From contig JAKSRG010000025.1 in the NCBI GenBank assembly GCA_024403735.1, forward strand, positions 1 through 42,660: DNA of 42,660 nt, given 5' to 3'. Positions 25,985 to 34,324 of this stretch are shown here, piece by piece (within the stretch, counting starts at the first letter, position 1; each line of letters begins with the position of its first letter). Made by a program: the position numbers and the translations under genes. The notes under the pieces are model-generated. The model was not told the origin of the DNA. It searched no databases and saw only the letters and a list, made by a program, of their open reading frames with translations. This DNA comes from Clostridia bacterium. Lineage in GTDB: Bacteria > Bacillota > Clostridia > Saccharofermentanales > Saccharofermentanaceae.

Positions 25985-27147
25985 TGTTTAAGGTAAATTG
26001 TCTTAATCCTATCGCTGCTTGCGGTACAAATAATTTTGGTGAGAACTATACTCTCACAGATAACGTTAATGAGGCAGATGCAATCCTCGTTAGAAGTGCA
26101 GCAATGCATGAGATGACACTCGCTCCTAACACAATCGCAGTTGCTCGTGCTGGTGCTGGTGTTAACAATATCCCACTCGACAGATTTGCTGAAGAGGGTG
26201 TTGTAGTATTCAATACTCCAGGTGCTAATGCTAACGGCGTTAAGGAACTCGTAATCGCAGCTATGCTTTACGGTTCACGTGATATCCTTGGTGCTGCTCA
26301 GTGGTGTCAGGATAACAAGGAAGATGCTAACATCGCTAAGACAGCTGAGAAGGCTAAGAAGGCTTTCGCTGGTAAGGAAGTTAAGGGCAAGAAGCTCGGT
26401 GTTATCGGTCTTGGTGCTATCGGTGCAATGATCGCTAATACAGCAATCAGCCTTGGTATGGAAGTTTATGGTTATGACCCATATGTTTCAGTAGAAGCAG
26501 CTTGGAAGATTAGCCGTGATGTAAAGCACATCACAAACGTAAACGATATCTACACAGATTGTGATATCATCACAATTCACGTACCACTCCTTGATTCAAC
26601 AAAGGGTATGGTAAATGCAGAGGCTATCGCAAAGATGAAGGATGGCGTTATGTTCTTGAACTTCGCACGTGATATTCTCGTTGACGAAGAGGCAATGGTT
26701 AAGGCTGTTGAAGAAGGCCACGTTGCTAAGTACATCACAGACTTCGCTAACCCAACAGTAGTTGGTAAGAAGAACATCATCGTTACACCACATATCGGTG
26801 CTTCAACAGAAGAGTCAGAAGATAACTGCGCTATCATGGCTGTTAAGGAACTCCGTGACTTTATCGAAAACGGTAACGTTATCAACTCAGTTAACTATCC
26901 AAGAGTTGATGCTGGTATCCCACAGTACGAGTCACGTATCACAGTTTGCCACAAGAACATTCCTAACATGCTTACACAGTTTACAGGTGCTTTCTCAAAG
27001 CTCGGTATCAACGTTCCTGAGATTGTATCTAAGTCACGTGGTGACTACGCTTACACAATCATCGATGTTGATGCTAAGGCTACATCAGAGATGACAGATG
27101 TTATCGCTAACATCGAGGGCGTTCTCCGTGTAAGAATTGTTAAGTAA
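25984..27147 (+). CDS. serA: D-3-phosphoglycerate dehydrogenase
   Basis: First step of serine biosynthesis: NAD-dependent oxidation of 3-phosphoglycerate to 3-phosphohydroxypyruvate. The 387-residue protein is the short type. The Rossmann fingerprint GVIGLGAIGAMIANTA (about 140-155) with an acidic end YGYDPY, the catalytic Arg in NFARDILVDE and the catalytic His in TPHIGASTEE are all present. The C-terminal 70 residues (NMLTQFTGAFSKLGINVPEI...IANIEGVLRVRIVK) form an ACT domain, the usual site of serine feedback control. Coupled to serC by the TAATG overlap; codon bias as in serC. No serB-like phosphatase is adjacent, though a HAD phosphatase lies 9 kb away. Terminator at 27176. Confidence 0.97.
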   Translation: MFKVNCLNPIAACGTNNFGENYTLTDNVNEADAILVRSAAMHEMTLAPNTIAVARAGAGVNNIPLDRFAEEGVVVFNTPGANANGVKELVIAAMLYGSRDILGAAQWCQDNKEDANIAKTAEKAKKAFAGKEVKGKKLGVIGLGAIGAMIANTAISLGMEVYGYDPYVSVEAAWKISRDVKHITNVNDIYTDCDIITIHVPLLDSTKGMVNAEAIAKMKDGVMFLNFARDILVDEEAMVKAVEEGHVAKYITDFANPTVVGKKNIIVTPHIGASTEESEDNCAIMAVKELRDFIENGNVINSVNYPRVDAGIPQYESRITVCHKNIPNMLTQFTGAFSKLGINVPEIVSKSRGDYAYTIIDVDAKATSEMTDVIANIEGVLRVRIVK

Positions 27148-27175
27148 TTAACTGTTGATTTCAAACGAATTTACT

Positions 27176-27210
27176 AAATGGACTTTCTCTTTTGAGAAGG
27201 TCCATTTTTA
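27176..27210 (+). terminator. serCA intrinsic terminator
   Basis: AAATGGACTTTCTC (27176-27189) pairs with GAGAAGGTCCATTT (about 27194-27207) across TTTT with one mismatch, followed by T. Confidence 0.85.
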
Positions 27211-27353
27211 TTGGTTCTTCACGTTTCTGTGGTATTGGAATCCTAAGTGAGCTGAGGTGCAAATCTCAAAATTCCAATTTTTGACCTCAGTTGATCAGAT
27301 CCCCCTAATCAAATAAAGCGAAGACCACTCCCCAAGGTTCCGTGAAGAACCAA
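27211..27353. repeat. 143-bp element with 13-bp terminal inverted repeats
   Basis: TTGGTTCTTCACG (27211-27223) and CGTGAAGAACCAA (27341-27353) are exact inverted repeats bounding 143 bp between the convergent ends of serA and the ABC permease gene. Inside are further complementary pieces: GTGGT with ACCAC, TTGGAAT with ATTCCAA, and CTGAGGT with ACCTCAG around an A/T-rich loop. It is either a MITE-like non-autonomous element (the ends resemble ISL3-type termini) or a structured RNA. No exact target duplication is visible (flanks CATTTTTA and ATTTTTCA). Confidence 0.55.
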
Positions 27354-27358
27354 ATTTT

Positions 27359-29821
27359 TCATTCATTTACGCGAAGTCGCTCTACTACAGTCTTCTTCGC
27401 TACATTTGAGTACACGATATATGGAATCAATACGCCGAATATCACGAAAACAACCGCAATCACAGCCATAGGTACGAGCGAATACTGAGGGTTAATGTAA
27501 TCGAGACCCTTAAAGAAAGCTACGAAAGGGAAATGGAGAACTGAATAAACAGCCATTCCAAGAAGGATACTTCCTATTACGTAATAGAGACCTTCAATAA
27601 TCAGAACTTTCTTCTGCTGCTTATCAGTCATGCCGATTGCCTTAAGAACTGCGAACTCGTGTGAACGAGTGAGGATACCAGTAAGAACCGCATTAACAAA
27701 GTTCAGAATACCAATTATCAGGAGGACGATGCAGAGCGTGATTGTAACCTGTCTGATTGTATTCTCAAGTGACTGGAACTCGCTTCTCTCAGTTGCTGCG
27801 CTCCTGTACTGAAGTCCGTTTTTCTCACAGTATGACTTAACAAACTCATCGGCTGCTTCGATATCATTTGATGCTGGTGAATCGAATACTGTCAGATAGC
27901 GGTACATTTTTCCATCGCAGTCACTCTGAAGTTTTGATGTTGGAAGAACCAATGCATATGAATCTGTCATCAAGTATCCAATGTACAAATCAAAAGAAGG
28001 ATCAACGATTGCACAAATCTCATATTCTTTTGGATTCTCAATTCTCTCTGGTTCAATCTGATCGACAGGAATACCATTGAGAGCCTTAAGGTCTATAATA
28101 ACTTCGCCTGTTCTTTTATCAGTGAACTGATTGTAGTTGTAATCAACAGTAACCTTATCGCCAACTTTGATTTCCTTATCAAGTTGTGAGGCCATAGATA
28201 TCGCAATTGCATTTGAATTAGGATCGAACAGTGGTGCAATATCACCATCGATTACCTCGACATAGTCAAAAAGATTATCGTCTAAGCCAGTCATCACCAC
28301 CAGTTTGTCATCACCTGTCTCTGACATCTGAGATAATGTATAAGCAGAACCACTAATTCCAAAATTTATCTCAGAATTGATGTTCTCAATATCTGCATTA
28401 CTAACAAAATCCTTAACATAGCCACTAAGTGATTCAGGAATGTCGTAATTATAATATGTGGAATTACTTACCTTGAATGCGAAGTCGGCGCTGTAGTATT
28501 TCTCGAATGACATGCTGTCTGCAAAGCTGATTCCAAGGGACAAAATTACGATTGGTAGTGCCATAGAGAAGAACACGAGGATTGTCTTTTTCTTGTTACG
28601 GGCGAGATTTCTCATAGCCATACCAGAGAGGCCAGAAACCTTCTTGTTATTCTTGTTATCTACCTTAACTTCGTTATATCTGAATGCCTCAACAGGAGAG
28701 ATTTTTGAAGCGATTCTTCCTGGCTTACTGCATGAGATAAATACAGTGATAAGCGCGAAAACACATGACACTACAAAGATCCAATGTGATACTGAGAAAC
28801 TATCTGATACTGAAGCAAAAATCGTAGCAGAGAAGATTACTGGCGAAGTAATCATACCAACCAGAAAACCGAGGACAAGTCCAACAGGAATGCCAATGAC
28901 GCTCAAAATTAGTGCCTGAATTCTGATGATTTTCTTGAGCTGTTTTCCTGTTACACCGATTGTTTTCAAGAGGCCATAGTAAGAAATATCATTAACAACA
29001 GAAATCTGGAAAATGTTATAGATAATGAGATATCCGCTGAAGCCAATTACAAGAAGGAAGATTCCAACAATGAGCAAAGATTCAATATCCGTAGATTCTT
29101 CTTCAGAAATTCCATACTGACCACACTGAACTACTCCAAATTCCGTAACCACATTCTCGATGAAGTCATAACTATCGCCGCTAATAGTTACATTCAGTCT
29201 GCTGATGTTACTTACTGACTCGGCGTATTCTTTGGATACCAGCACATAGTGACATGGTCCAATTGTATTCTCGTCATAGATTCCGACAACTTCAAATGAA
29301 GCAGCGACAGGTACTGGATTGCCATTTGAATCGTAACCATAGTAATTGAGGTTCAATGTTGTGCCGAGCTTCTCAGGAAGGCCAAATGCAGCAAGTACAC
29401 CCGTGTCGACTACTATTTCATTCACTTTTTCTGGGGCACGTCCAACCGTAGGCTCAGCAAAGCACCACTTCATGCTCTGTTCATCAGAATAAGAGATCTC
29501 GAGAGGCTTATTGCCGAACTCCTGCTCGCTATATGAACCGACCTTGATCTGATGTCCGAATTCCTTAACAGTGCTGCTACCAAGAAGTTCTTCTTCTTGT
29601 TCAGAGGTTAGCTTATCAAGATAGAAGTCAGCACTACAGCCGTTGACTTTGCCGTTGAATGTTTCAGATGCAGTTTTGAATGAGAACGCAACTGAGAAAA
29701 TACTTGTAATAAGAAGTGTAGTAAGTACAATCGCAGCTACAGCAATAATGTTTCTCTTAGCAGATTTCTTAAGAGTCTTTATTGCGAGCTTACGAATGCA
29801 GGAAGAATTCTTTACATTCAT
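27359..29821 (-). CDS. ABC transporter permease with two FtsX-like domains
   Basis: An 820-residue membrane protein of the MacB/LolE/FtsX type. The first TM (about 24-46) is followed by an extracytoplasmic domain of about 200 residues, then three TM helices (about 250-380; GLLKTIGVTGKQLKKIIRIQ is the coupling loop). A fifth TM (about 415-435) and a second extracytoplasmic domain follow, and then a second FtsX half whose coupling loop is EFAVLKAIGMTDKQQKKVLIIEG. The duplicated A[I/V]LKxIGxT pattern is the family hallmark. ATG at 29821 is preferred (GGGAG 10 nt upstream) over the GTG at 29830. It starts 15 nt after the ATPase gene. Likely extracts a lipid-linked or peptide substrate or resists antimicrobial peptides (inference). 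Confidence 0.88.
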   Translation of the reverse strand: MNVKNSSCIRKLAIKTLKKSAKRNIIAVAAIVLTTLLITSIFSVAFSFKTASETFNGKVNGCSADFYLDKLTSEQEEELLGSSTVKEFGHQIKVGSYSEQEFGNKPLEISYSDEQSMKWCFAEPTVGRAPEKVNEIVVDTGVLAAFGLPEKLGTTLNLNYYGYDSNGNPVPVAASFEVVGIYDENTIGPCHYVLVSKEYAESVSNISRLNVTISGDSYDFIENVVTEFGVVQCGQYGISEEESTDIESLLIVGIFLLVIGFSGYLIIYNIFQISVVNDISYYGLLKTIGVTGKQLKKIIRIQALILSVIGIPVGLVLGFLVGMITSPVIFSATIFASVSDSFSVSHWIFVVSCVFALITVFISCSKPGRIASKISPVEAFRYNEVKVDNKNNKKVSGLSGMAMRNLARNKKKTILVFFSMALPIVILSLGISFADSMSFEKYYSADFAFKVSNSTYYNYDIPESLSGYVKDFVSNADIENINSEINFGISGSAYTLSQMSETGDDKLVVMTGLDDNLFDYVEVIDGDIAPLFDPNSNAIAISMASQLDKEIKVGDKVTVDYNYNQFTDKRTGEVIIDLKALNGIPVDQIEPERIENPKEYEICAIVDPSFDLYIGYLMTDSYALVLPTSKLQSDCDGKMYRYLTVFDSPASNDIEAADEFVKSYCEKNGLQYRSAATERSEFQSLENTIRQVTITLCIVLLIIGILNFVNAVLTGILTRSHEFAVLKAIGMTDKQQKKVLIIEGLYYVIGSILLGMAVYSVLHFPFVAFFKGLDYINPQYSLVPMAVIAVVFVIFGVLIPYIVYSNVAKKTVVERLRVNE

Positions 29822-29836
29822 GATTGTCACACTCCC

Positions 29837-30505
29837 TTACGCGTTCGCAATGCGGCCATCTTCAATTCTGATAATACGGTCCGCAGTCTGAGCAATATCG
29901 TCATTATGTGTGATCATGATGAGCGTCTGGTTATATTTCTTGCAGGTTGTTTTCAAGAGGCCAAGTACATCGAGGCCAGTCTTGGAATCAAGGTTACCAG
30001 TTGGCTCATCAGCGAGGATGATTGCTGGCTTGGATGCCAGGGCTCTCGCGATTGCTACTCTCTGCTGTTGACCACCTGAGAGCTGAGTTGGAAGTGAATT
30101 AACTTTGCCCTTAAGGCCGAGTGTGTTGATAAGTTCATCGATGAACTTATCATCTGCTTTCTTACCGTCGAGCTCGATTGGGAGCACGATATTGTCGTAT
30201 ACGTTAAGCACTGGAACGAGGTTGAATGCCTGGAAAATAAACCCAATTTTACGTCTTCTGAAGATTGTAATCTCCTCGTCCTTCATCTTGCTAAGAGAAT
30301 TGCCGTCGATTACGACTTCGCCAGAATCAGGCTTGTCTAGGCCTCCGAGCATATTAAGAAGTGTTGATTTACCACTACCTGAAGTTCCGACAATTGCGAG
30401 GAACTCACCTTTATTTACGATGAGGCTCACATCATCGAGCGCGTGAACCTGAGCGTCACCATTTCCATATGTTTTCTTAAGATTAGATGCTTTTAAAATC
30501 TCCAT
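29837..30505 (-). CDS. ABC transporter ATP-binding protein (MacB/LolD-type)
   Basis: A 222-residue ATPase powering the adjacent FtsX-type permease. Walker A IVGTSGSGKSTLLN (about 38-46), the characteristic LDKPDSGEVVIDG, Q-loop FIFQAFNLVPVLNVYDNI, signature LSGGQQQRVAIARAL and Walker B ILADEPTGNLD are complete. The H-loop is MITHND. The 'NLVP.L...N..LP' segment is typical of the MacB/LolD/BceA group. AAAGGAGATAGAG precedes the ATG. It is separated from the histidine kinase by a 119-nt gap, within an operon-like arrangement with the kinase and regulator upstream. Confidence 0.95.
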   Translation of the reverse strand: MEILKASNLKKTYGNGDAQVHALDDVSLIVNKGEFLAIVGTSGSGKSTLLNMLGGLDKPDSGEVVIDGNSLSKMKDEEITIFRRRKIGFIFQAFNLVPVLNVYDNIVLPIELDGKKADDKFIDELINTLGLKGKVNSLPTQLSGGQQQRVAIARALASKPAIILADEPTGNLDSKTGLDVLGLLKTTCKKYNQTLIMITHNDDIAQTADRIIRIEDGRIANA

Positions 30506-30624
30506 CTCTCTATCTCCTTTAGTCTGAATACCTTAGCTTTGTCCGCTACGATACATATCATATGGAATGAATCTTTCCAGAATCTGTCTGCTACCAACAA
30601 AGATTATGACAGTTTTGACAGATT

Positions 30625-31548
30625 TCACTTAACCGGGATGAATACCGAGAATGTTGTCCCTTCTTCCTTGACTGACGCGAGCTTAATATATCCGCCCTCA
30701 TTCGTAATGATCTCTCGTGCGAGATACAGGCCGATTCCTACGCCATCTTCGCCTGCGACTTCTCTGCTTCTGAAGAATCTCTGGAATACCTTTGCTGAAT
30801 CTTCTTCGCTGATTCCTATTCCTGTATCCTTGATGTCGACCCTGGCGAAAACATCCGTCGCGCTAATTCTAACTTCTACCAAACCTTCATTAGTGTACTT
30901 AATCGCGTTATCTACAATATTAATGATAGCCTCGCGAGTCCACTTCATATCAAACTTAGCTCTAATCACTTCATGATTTGAAGGACCAACAAGCTCCAGT
31001 CCCTTTGCCTTAGCCTTATTTCCTAGCTCAGCTACAACGCCCTGGACGAGCTCATTTACTGAATTATCAGCAGAATTAACTGCCACTATACCATTCTCAA
31101 GTCTTGAGAGCTTGACGAGTGAATCAACAAGGAATTTTAGTTTCTCTGTCTGACCATGGATTACTTCTACTGATTCTTTTCCACTACTACTGAGAGATTC
31201 CTCTTCGCCCAGAAGCTCTGAGTACAAAAGAAGATTTGCAATTGGAGTCTTAGTCTGGTGCGAGATATCTGAGATCATTTCTTTGATTCTATTCTTCTCT
31301 TCAGAGAGCGCCGCCTCATTTGTTAGTGAAGAATTAAGAAAGTCAGCAAACTTACACTCTAGTGCTGATACCTCTTCTTCAGTAAAACTATTAGCTTTGA
31401 ATTCGCCTTCTTTTGCTTTATCGAGCATGGAATCGATACGCGTCATTGTTTTCGACAGATTCCTGTGCGTAATAAATGCATAGATAAGAGCAGCAACTGC
31501 GATAACAGCGAGGATAGCGTTAATTATGTAAGGCAAATAGTCCATCAT
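30625..31548 (-). CDS. Sensor histidine kinase of the ABC-transporter module
   Basis: A 307-residue membrane kinase. Only one TM (about 7-26) is evident at the N-terminus with no sizeable extracellular loop, so it probably takes its signal from the membrane or from the partner transporter, as in BceS-like kinases. The H-box is ISDISHQTKTPIANLL (phosphorylated His about 97); the ATPase domain has NIVDNAIKYTN (N box), IKDTGIGIS (G1), FQRFFRS (F box) and VGIGLYLA (G2). The ATG overlaps the stop of the response regulator (ATGA), so the two are coupled. It phosphorylates that regulator, which presumably controls the ABC transporter genes. Confidence 0.92.
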   Translation of the reverse strand: MMDYLPYIINAILAVIAVAALIYAFITHRNLSKTMTRIDSMLDKAKEGEFKANSFTEEEVSALECKFADFLNSSLTNEAALSEEKNRIKEMISDISHQTKTPIANLLLYSELLGEEESLSSSGKESVEVIHGQTEKLKFLVDSLVKLSRLENGIVAVNSADNSVNELVQGVVAELGNKAKAKGLELVGPSNHEVIRAKFDMKWTREAIINIVDNAIKYTNEGLVEVRISATDVFARVDIKDTGIGISEEDSAKVFQRFFRSREVAGEDGVGIGLYLAREIITNEGGYIKLASVKEEGTTFSVFIPVK

Positions 31549-32240
31549 TTGCCTGCCTCGCTATCTGAATCCAGGGTCCACTTATAGCCGAGACCATAGA
31601 TTGTCTTGATGTATTCTGATGCACTTAGCTTGGCACGAAGTCTCTTTATTGCTACTGAGAGTGCATTTTCATCGACAAAATCGCTGCCGTCGGTCCAGAT
31701 CTTATCAATAAGGTCGTTACGTGACACAATGATATTCTCGTTCTTAACTAAGATATATAGGAGCTTTTGCTCTGTCTTACTAAGTTCGACTGTGGCGCCT
31801 TTAACCTTAAAAATCATCTTCAGAAAATCGAAATCAAATTCATTCTTAACATATACATCGGAGCTCTTTTCTGTAGTCGCAATACTTTTGAGCTGAGTAT
31901 TAACACGCGCCCTCAGGACAGCCAGAGAGAATGGCTTAGTGATATAATCGTCAGCGCCACTCTCAAGGCCATTAACTATATCCATATCAGTATCATTTGC
32001 AGTAATCATTATAACTTTGATGCTACTATTAGCGCCCTTAATCTCACCAAGCAGATCAAGTCCGTTACCGTCAGGAAGATTCTCATCAAGAAGGACAAGT
32101 GAAGGCGTATAAAGCATCATCTGCTCTCTGGCATCCTTAAGACAGGTGCATGAGATGACACTTCGCTCATCATTTTTGAGCGCTGTGCAAAGCCCTTTAT
32201 TAAGTCCTAAATCATCTTCAACAATAAGTATATACTGCAT
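31545..32240 (-). CDS. OmpR/PhoB-family response regulator
   Basis: A 231-residue DNA-binding regulator. The receiver has the acidic pair (VEDD, about 8-9), the phospho-acceptor Asp in LVLLDENLPDG (about 52), the conserved Thr in VIMITAND and Lys in DYITKPFSL. The C-terminal winged helix (VELSKTEQKLLYILVKNENIIVSRNDLIDKIW...VAIKRLRAKL...IKTIYGLGYKW) is of the OmpR type. First gene of the regulator-kinase-ATPase-permease set reading leftward. A TATAAT (complement of 32276-32281) about 40 nt upstream may be its -10; no good -35 is seen. Confidence 0.93.
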   Translation of the reverse strand: MQYILIVEDDLGLNKGLCTALKNDERSVISCTCLKDAREQMMLYTPSLVLLDENLPDGNGLDLLGEIKGANSSIKVIMITANDTDMDIVNGLESGADDYITKPFSLAVLRARVNTQLKSIATTEKSSDVYVKNEFDFDFLKMIFKVKGATVELSKTEQKLLYILVKNENIIVSRNDLIDKIWTDGSDFVDENALSVAIKRLRAKLSASEYIKTIYGLGYKWTLDSDSEAGK

Positions 32241-32497
32241 TCTCTATCCCCAAACGTTAACATCTAATCCAGTAGATTATAGCACTTATACTTCCTTAAT
32301 GAATTCCACGGTTTGGTTTTTCATCGAAATCTTGCCTACTTTGTAGCCATATTGTTGGTCGAATAAAACAATAAGATTCTATTGCTCCTTTTTCAATTAG
32401 TTTTTACTTATACCCACAAATTCCGTGATGAACTTTTTTATTGCAGGTATTTTGATATTACTTTTGTTATTGCTTTAGGGGAGAGTAGAGATAAAAC

Positions 32498-32526
32498 TTG
32501 ACACATAGTGAGATAGATATTATCAT
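32498..32526 (+). promoter_or_regulatory. Promoter of the small membrane protein gene
   Basis: TTGACA (32498-32503), a 17-bp spacer and TATCAT (32521-32526), 30 nt before the ATG. The 250 nt to the left (32241-32497) hold the divergent promoter of the response regulator and nothing else recognisable. Confidence 0.7.
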
Positions 32527-32555
32527 AATGTTAATAAGACTTTGTGGAGGGATAT

Positions 32556-32990
32556 ATGACTAAGAAAGTGAGTTTAGTATTGGGAGTACTTGTTATTCTT
32601 TTATCTATATATTTTTGGGGTATGCCAAAGGAGTTTCCTTGTAGTTGGCATATGTACGAAGGCGAATTGATGAAAATGAACCAGAGAATAGATGAGGGGG
32701 AGAATGAGAACAAAGCTAAAGCTGAGTTCGAAGCAAAAAAAGTTGAGATACAAAAGGAATATGACGCGAAAATGGCATCTGTTCCATTGTGGTTTTTGCA
32801 TGTTTTTGAATATAAAGACTTTCTTGAGACTGGAGTAATTGGAATCGTTGCAGGCGCTGTAGTTGCAGCATTTGTAACATTGTTACACAGGAAATCTCCT
32901 AAGTTTTTGATTGGTATTTCATGTGTTGTTATCCCACTTTTGATTACTCTTTCGATTTATTACATAAATAATCCAGTTTTCTGCAAATAA
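32556..32990 (+). CDS. Small membrane protein with a charged helical loop
   Basis: A 144-residue protein of unknown function with about three TM helices (4-20, 91-110, 118-136). Between the first and second lies a 65-residue, highly charged helical stretch (MNQRIDEGENENKAKAEFEAKKVEIQKEYD in part) that could form a coiled coil. GGAGGG 5 nt upstream fixes ATG 32556; an in-frame GTG at 32544 sits before that site. It is transcribed from its own promoter and is not clearly linked to the genes on either side. No family recognised. Confidence 0.65.
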   Translation: MTKKVSLVLGVLVILLSIYFWGMPKEFPCSWHMYEGELMKMNQRIDEGENENKAKAEFEAKKVEIQKEYDAKMASVPLWFLHVFEYKDFLETGVIGIVAGAVVAAFVTLLHRKSPKFLIGISCVVIPLLITLSIYYINNPVFCK

Positions 32991-33011
32991 TGCTAAATTC
33001 GTAAATTTGTG

Positions 33012-33040
33012 TTGACACATTTTGCAATTAGTATTATCGT
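33012..33040 (+). promoter_or_regulatory. Promoter of the leader/acetyltransferase transcription unit
   Basis: TTGACA (33012-33017), 17 bp, TATCGT (33035-33040). It closely resembles the promoter at 32498-32526. It lies about 50 nt before a short open frame and 245 nt before the first acetyltransferase, leaving room for a regulated leader. Confidence 0.65.
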
Positions 33041-33091
33041 TGTAAACAATTCTTGATTGAAAATTTGAACGAAAGGAAATAGTTTGATCTT

Positions 33092-33181
33092 ATGAATATG
33101 CGTCATTCATATCAGATGGATAGAATTATTGATTCCAAGCTTGTAGTCGATTATAAGCGTGGTTACTATCTGATGGGATGA
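33092..33181 (+). CDS. Putative 29-residue leader peptide
   Basis: A short frame beginning MNMRHSYQMDR and ending KRGYYLMG, located between a good promoter and a terminator hairpin, in the position of an attenuation leader. An AAAGGA lies 14 nt upstream, which is a little far. Its last codons contain TCTGATGG (33169-33176), exactly complementary to CCATCAGA (33228-33235) in the left arm of the terminator, so ribosome position could decide between terminator and an alternative pairing. No run of one amino acid is present, so a translation-inhibitor signal is more likely than amino-acid starvation, if it is real. Confidence 0.45.
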   Translation: MNMRHSYQMDRIIDSKLVVDYKRGYYLMG

Positions 33182-33226
33182 AAATTTTAGACTATTAACT
33201 TTACTGTTTTTTTATAGTTATTTTTG

Positions 33227-33262
33227 GCCATCAGACTTTTTCTAAAGTTTGGTGGCTTTTTT
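33227..33262 (+). terminator. Attenuator-like terminator before the acetyltransferase cluster
   Basis: GCCATCAGACTTT (33227-33239) pairs along its full 13 nt, with two wobbles, with AAAGTTTGGTGGC (33244-33256), and six T follow. It lies between the promoter and the first structural gene (ATG 33286), so read-through must be regulated or partial. Confidence 0.75.
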
Positions 33263-33285
33263 AATACGCAAAAGGAGAATGAATT

Positions 33286-33828
33286 ATGTTAAGTTTAAGA
33301 CCATATAAAGCATGTGATGCTGAGAAAATAGCAAGTTGGATTAAAGATGAAAAGCAGATGTATCAGTGGAGTTCAGATAGATTTGGTAACTATCCGATCA
33401 CTGCAGAGAAAATTAATCACAAATATATTGACCTAAATGGTGATTGCGAAGATCCTGAGAATTTCTATTCACTTACAGCATATGACGAGGAAGGTATCGT
33501 TGGAAATCTAATCTTGAGATATGTTGATGAAGAGAAGAAGGATATCAGATTTGGATTTGTTATCGTTGATGATACTAAGCGAGGCAAAGGATATGGGAAA
33601 GGAATGCTCAAACTAGCGTTGAAGTTTGCCTTTGAACTATTGAATGCGAATTCCTGTAACCTGGGTGTTTTCGATAACAACCCATCAGCATATCACTGCT
33701 ATAAGGCGGCTGGATTTGAAGAGAATGGCAATTCATTTGAGGTAGCAATTGATATATCTGATGAGAAGTGGAAAGTAATTGAATTAGTGATTGGAAGAGA
33801 AAAGTATGAGAGCATGTATAGAAACTAA
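33286..33828 (+). CDS. GNAT-family N-acetyltransferase
   Basis: A 180-residue acetyl-CoA-dependent acetyltransferase of the RimI/RimJ style. It begins MLSLRPYKACDAEKIASWI, has motif A in DIRFGFVIVDDTKRGKGYGKGMLKLAL (R-x-K-G-Y-G-K-G acetyl-CoA loop, about 100) and motif B in NLGVFDNNPSAYHCYKAAGFEENG. AAAAGGAG precedes the ATG. First structural gene after the attenuator. The following GNAT gene starts inside its 3' end (23-nt overlap), so they are translated together. Substrate not evident. Confidence 0.9.
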   Translation: MLSLRPYKACDAEKIASWIKDEKQMYQWSSDRFGNYPITAEKINHKYIDLNGDCEDPENFYSLTAYDEEGIVGNLILRYVDEEKKDIRFGFVIVDDTKRGKGYGKGMLKLALKFAFELLNANSCNLGVFDNNPSAYHCYKAAGFEENGNSFEVAIDISDEKWKVIELVIGREKYESMYRN

Positions 33829-34324
33829 TCGATTGATATTAAAGAACATGGCACCGGAAAACTACAAAGAACAATTCAAGTGGTGTGGTGATCCAGAAGT
33901 TGCTAAGTATATGATTTACTCTGTATATACCAGAGAAGAAGACTGCAAGACATATATTGAGAGTTTAAATCCTGATGATCCTAATGTTTGTGATCTCGGT
34001 ATTTTTCTTAAGGAAACAGGCGAAGCAATTGGAATGGGTGGATTTACATATCACCCTGAAGAAGATGCTTGGGAAGTTGGTTATAACTTAAGAAGAGATA
34101 TGTGGGGACAAGGTATTGTTCCAGAAGCTATGAAAGCAATACTCGAATACATTCAGGGAATAAGAGAAGTTAAGGCAATTACAGGAACATTCGCTGTAGA
34201 GAATAAGAAGAGTTCACGTGTAATGGAGAAGCTTGGAATGACTTATTGGTGCGAATGTGAGTTTACTAAGTTGGACGGAAGTGAGAAATTTAAGGCGATA
34301 AGGTATAGGAAGGATTTTGTATGA
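33806..34324 (+). CDS. GNAT-family N-acetyltransferase (RimJ/RimL-type)
   Basis: A 172-residue acetyltransferase with the RimJ/RimL layout: the ETNRLILKNMAPENYKEQF opening, EAIGMGGFTYHPEEDAWEVGYNL, motif A MWGQGIVPEAMKAILEY (Q/G-x-G-I/Y) and the VENKKSSRVMEKLGM motif. Such enzymes modify protein N-termini, tRNA-linked or antibiotic amines; the target here is unknown. ATG 33806 was chosen because GGAAGAG lies just upstream; a TTG at 33791 is the longer option. Overlaps the previous gene by 23 nt and the next by 4 nt (ATGA). Confidence 0.9.
   Translation: MRACIETNRLILKNMAPENYKEQFKWCGDPEVAKYMIYSVYTREEDCKTYIESLNPDDPNVCDLGIFLKETGEAIGMGGFTYHPEEDAWEVGYNLRRDMWGQGIVPEAMKAILEYIQGIREVKAITGTFAVENKKSSRVMEKLGMTYWCECEFTKLDGSEKFKAIRYRKDFV

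Noticed and set aside
27211..27353. 6S RNA or SRP RNA
   Set aside because: The long inverted structure invited this, but no conserved SRP GGAA/AGCA motif or clear 6S central-bubble layout could be recognised.
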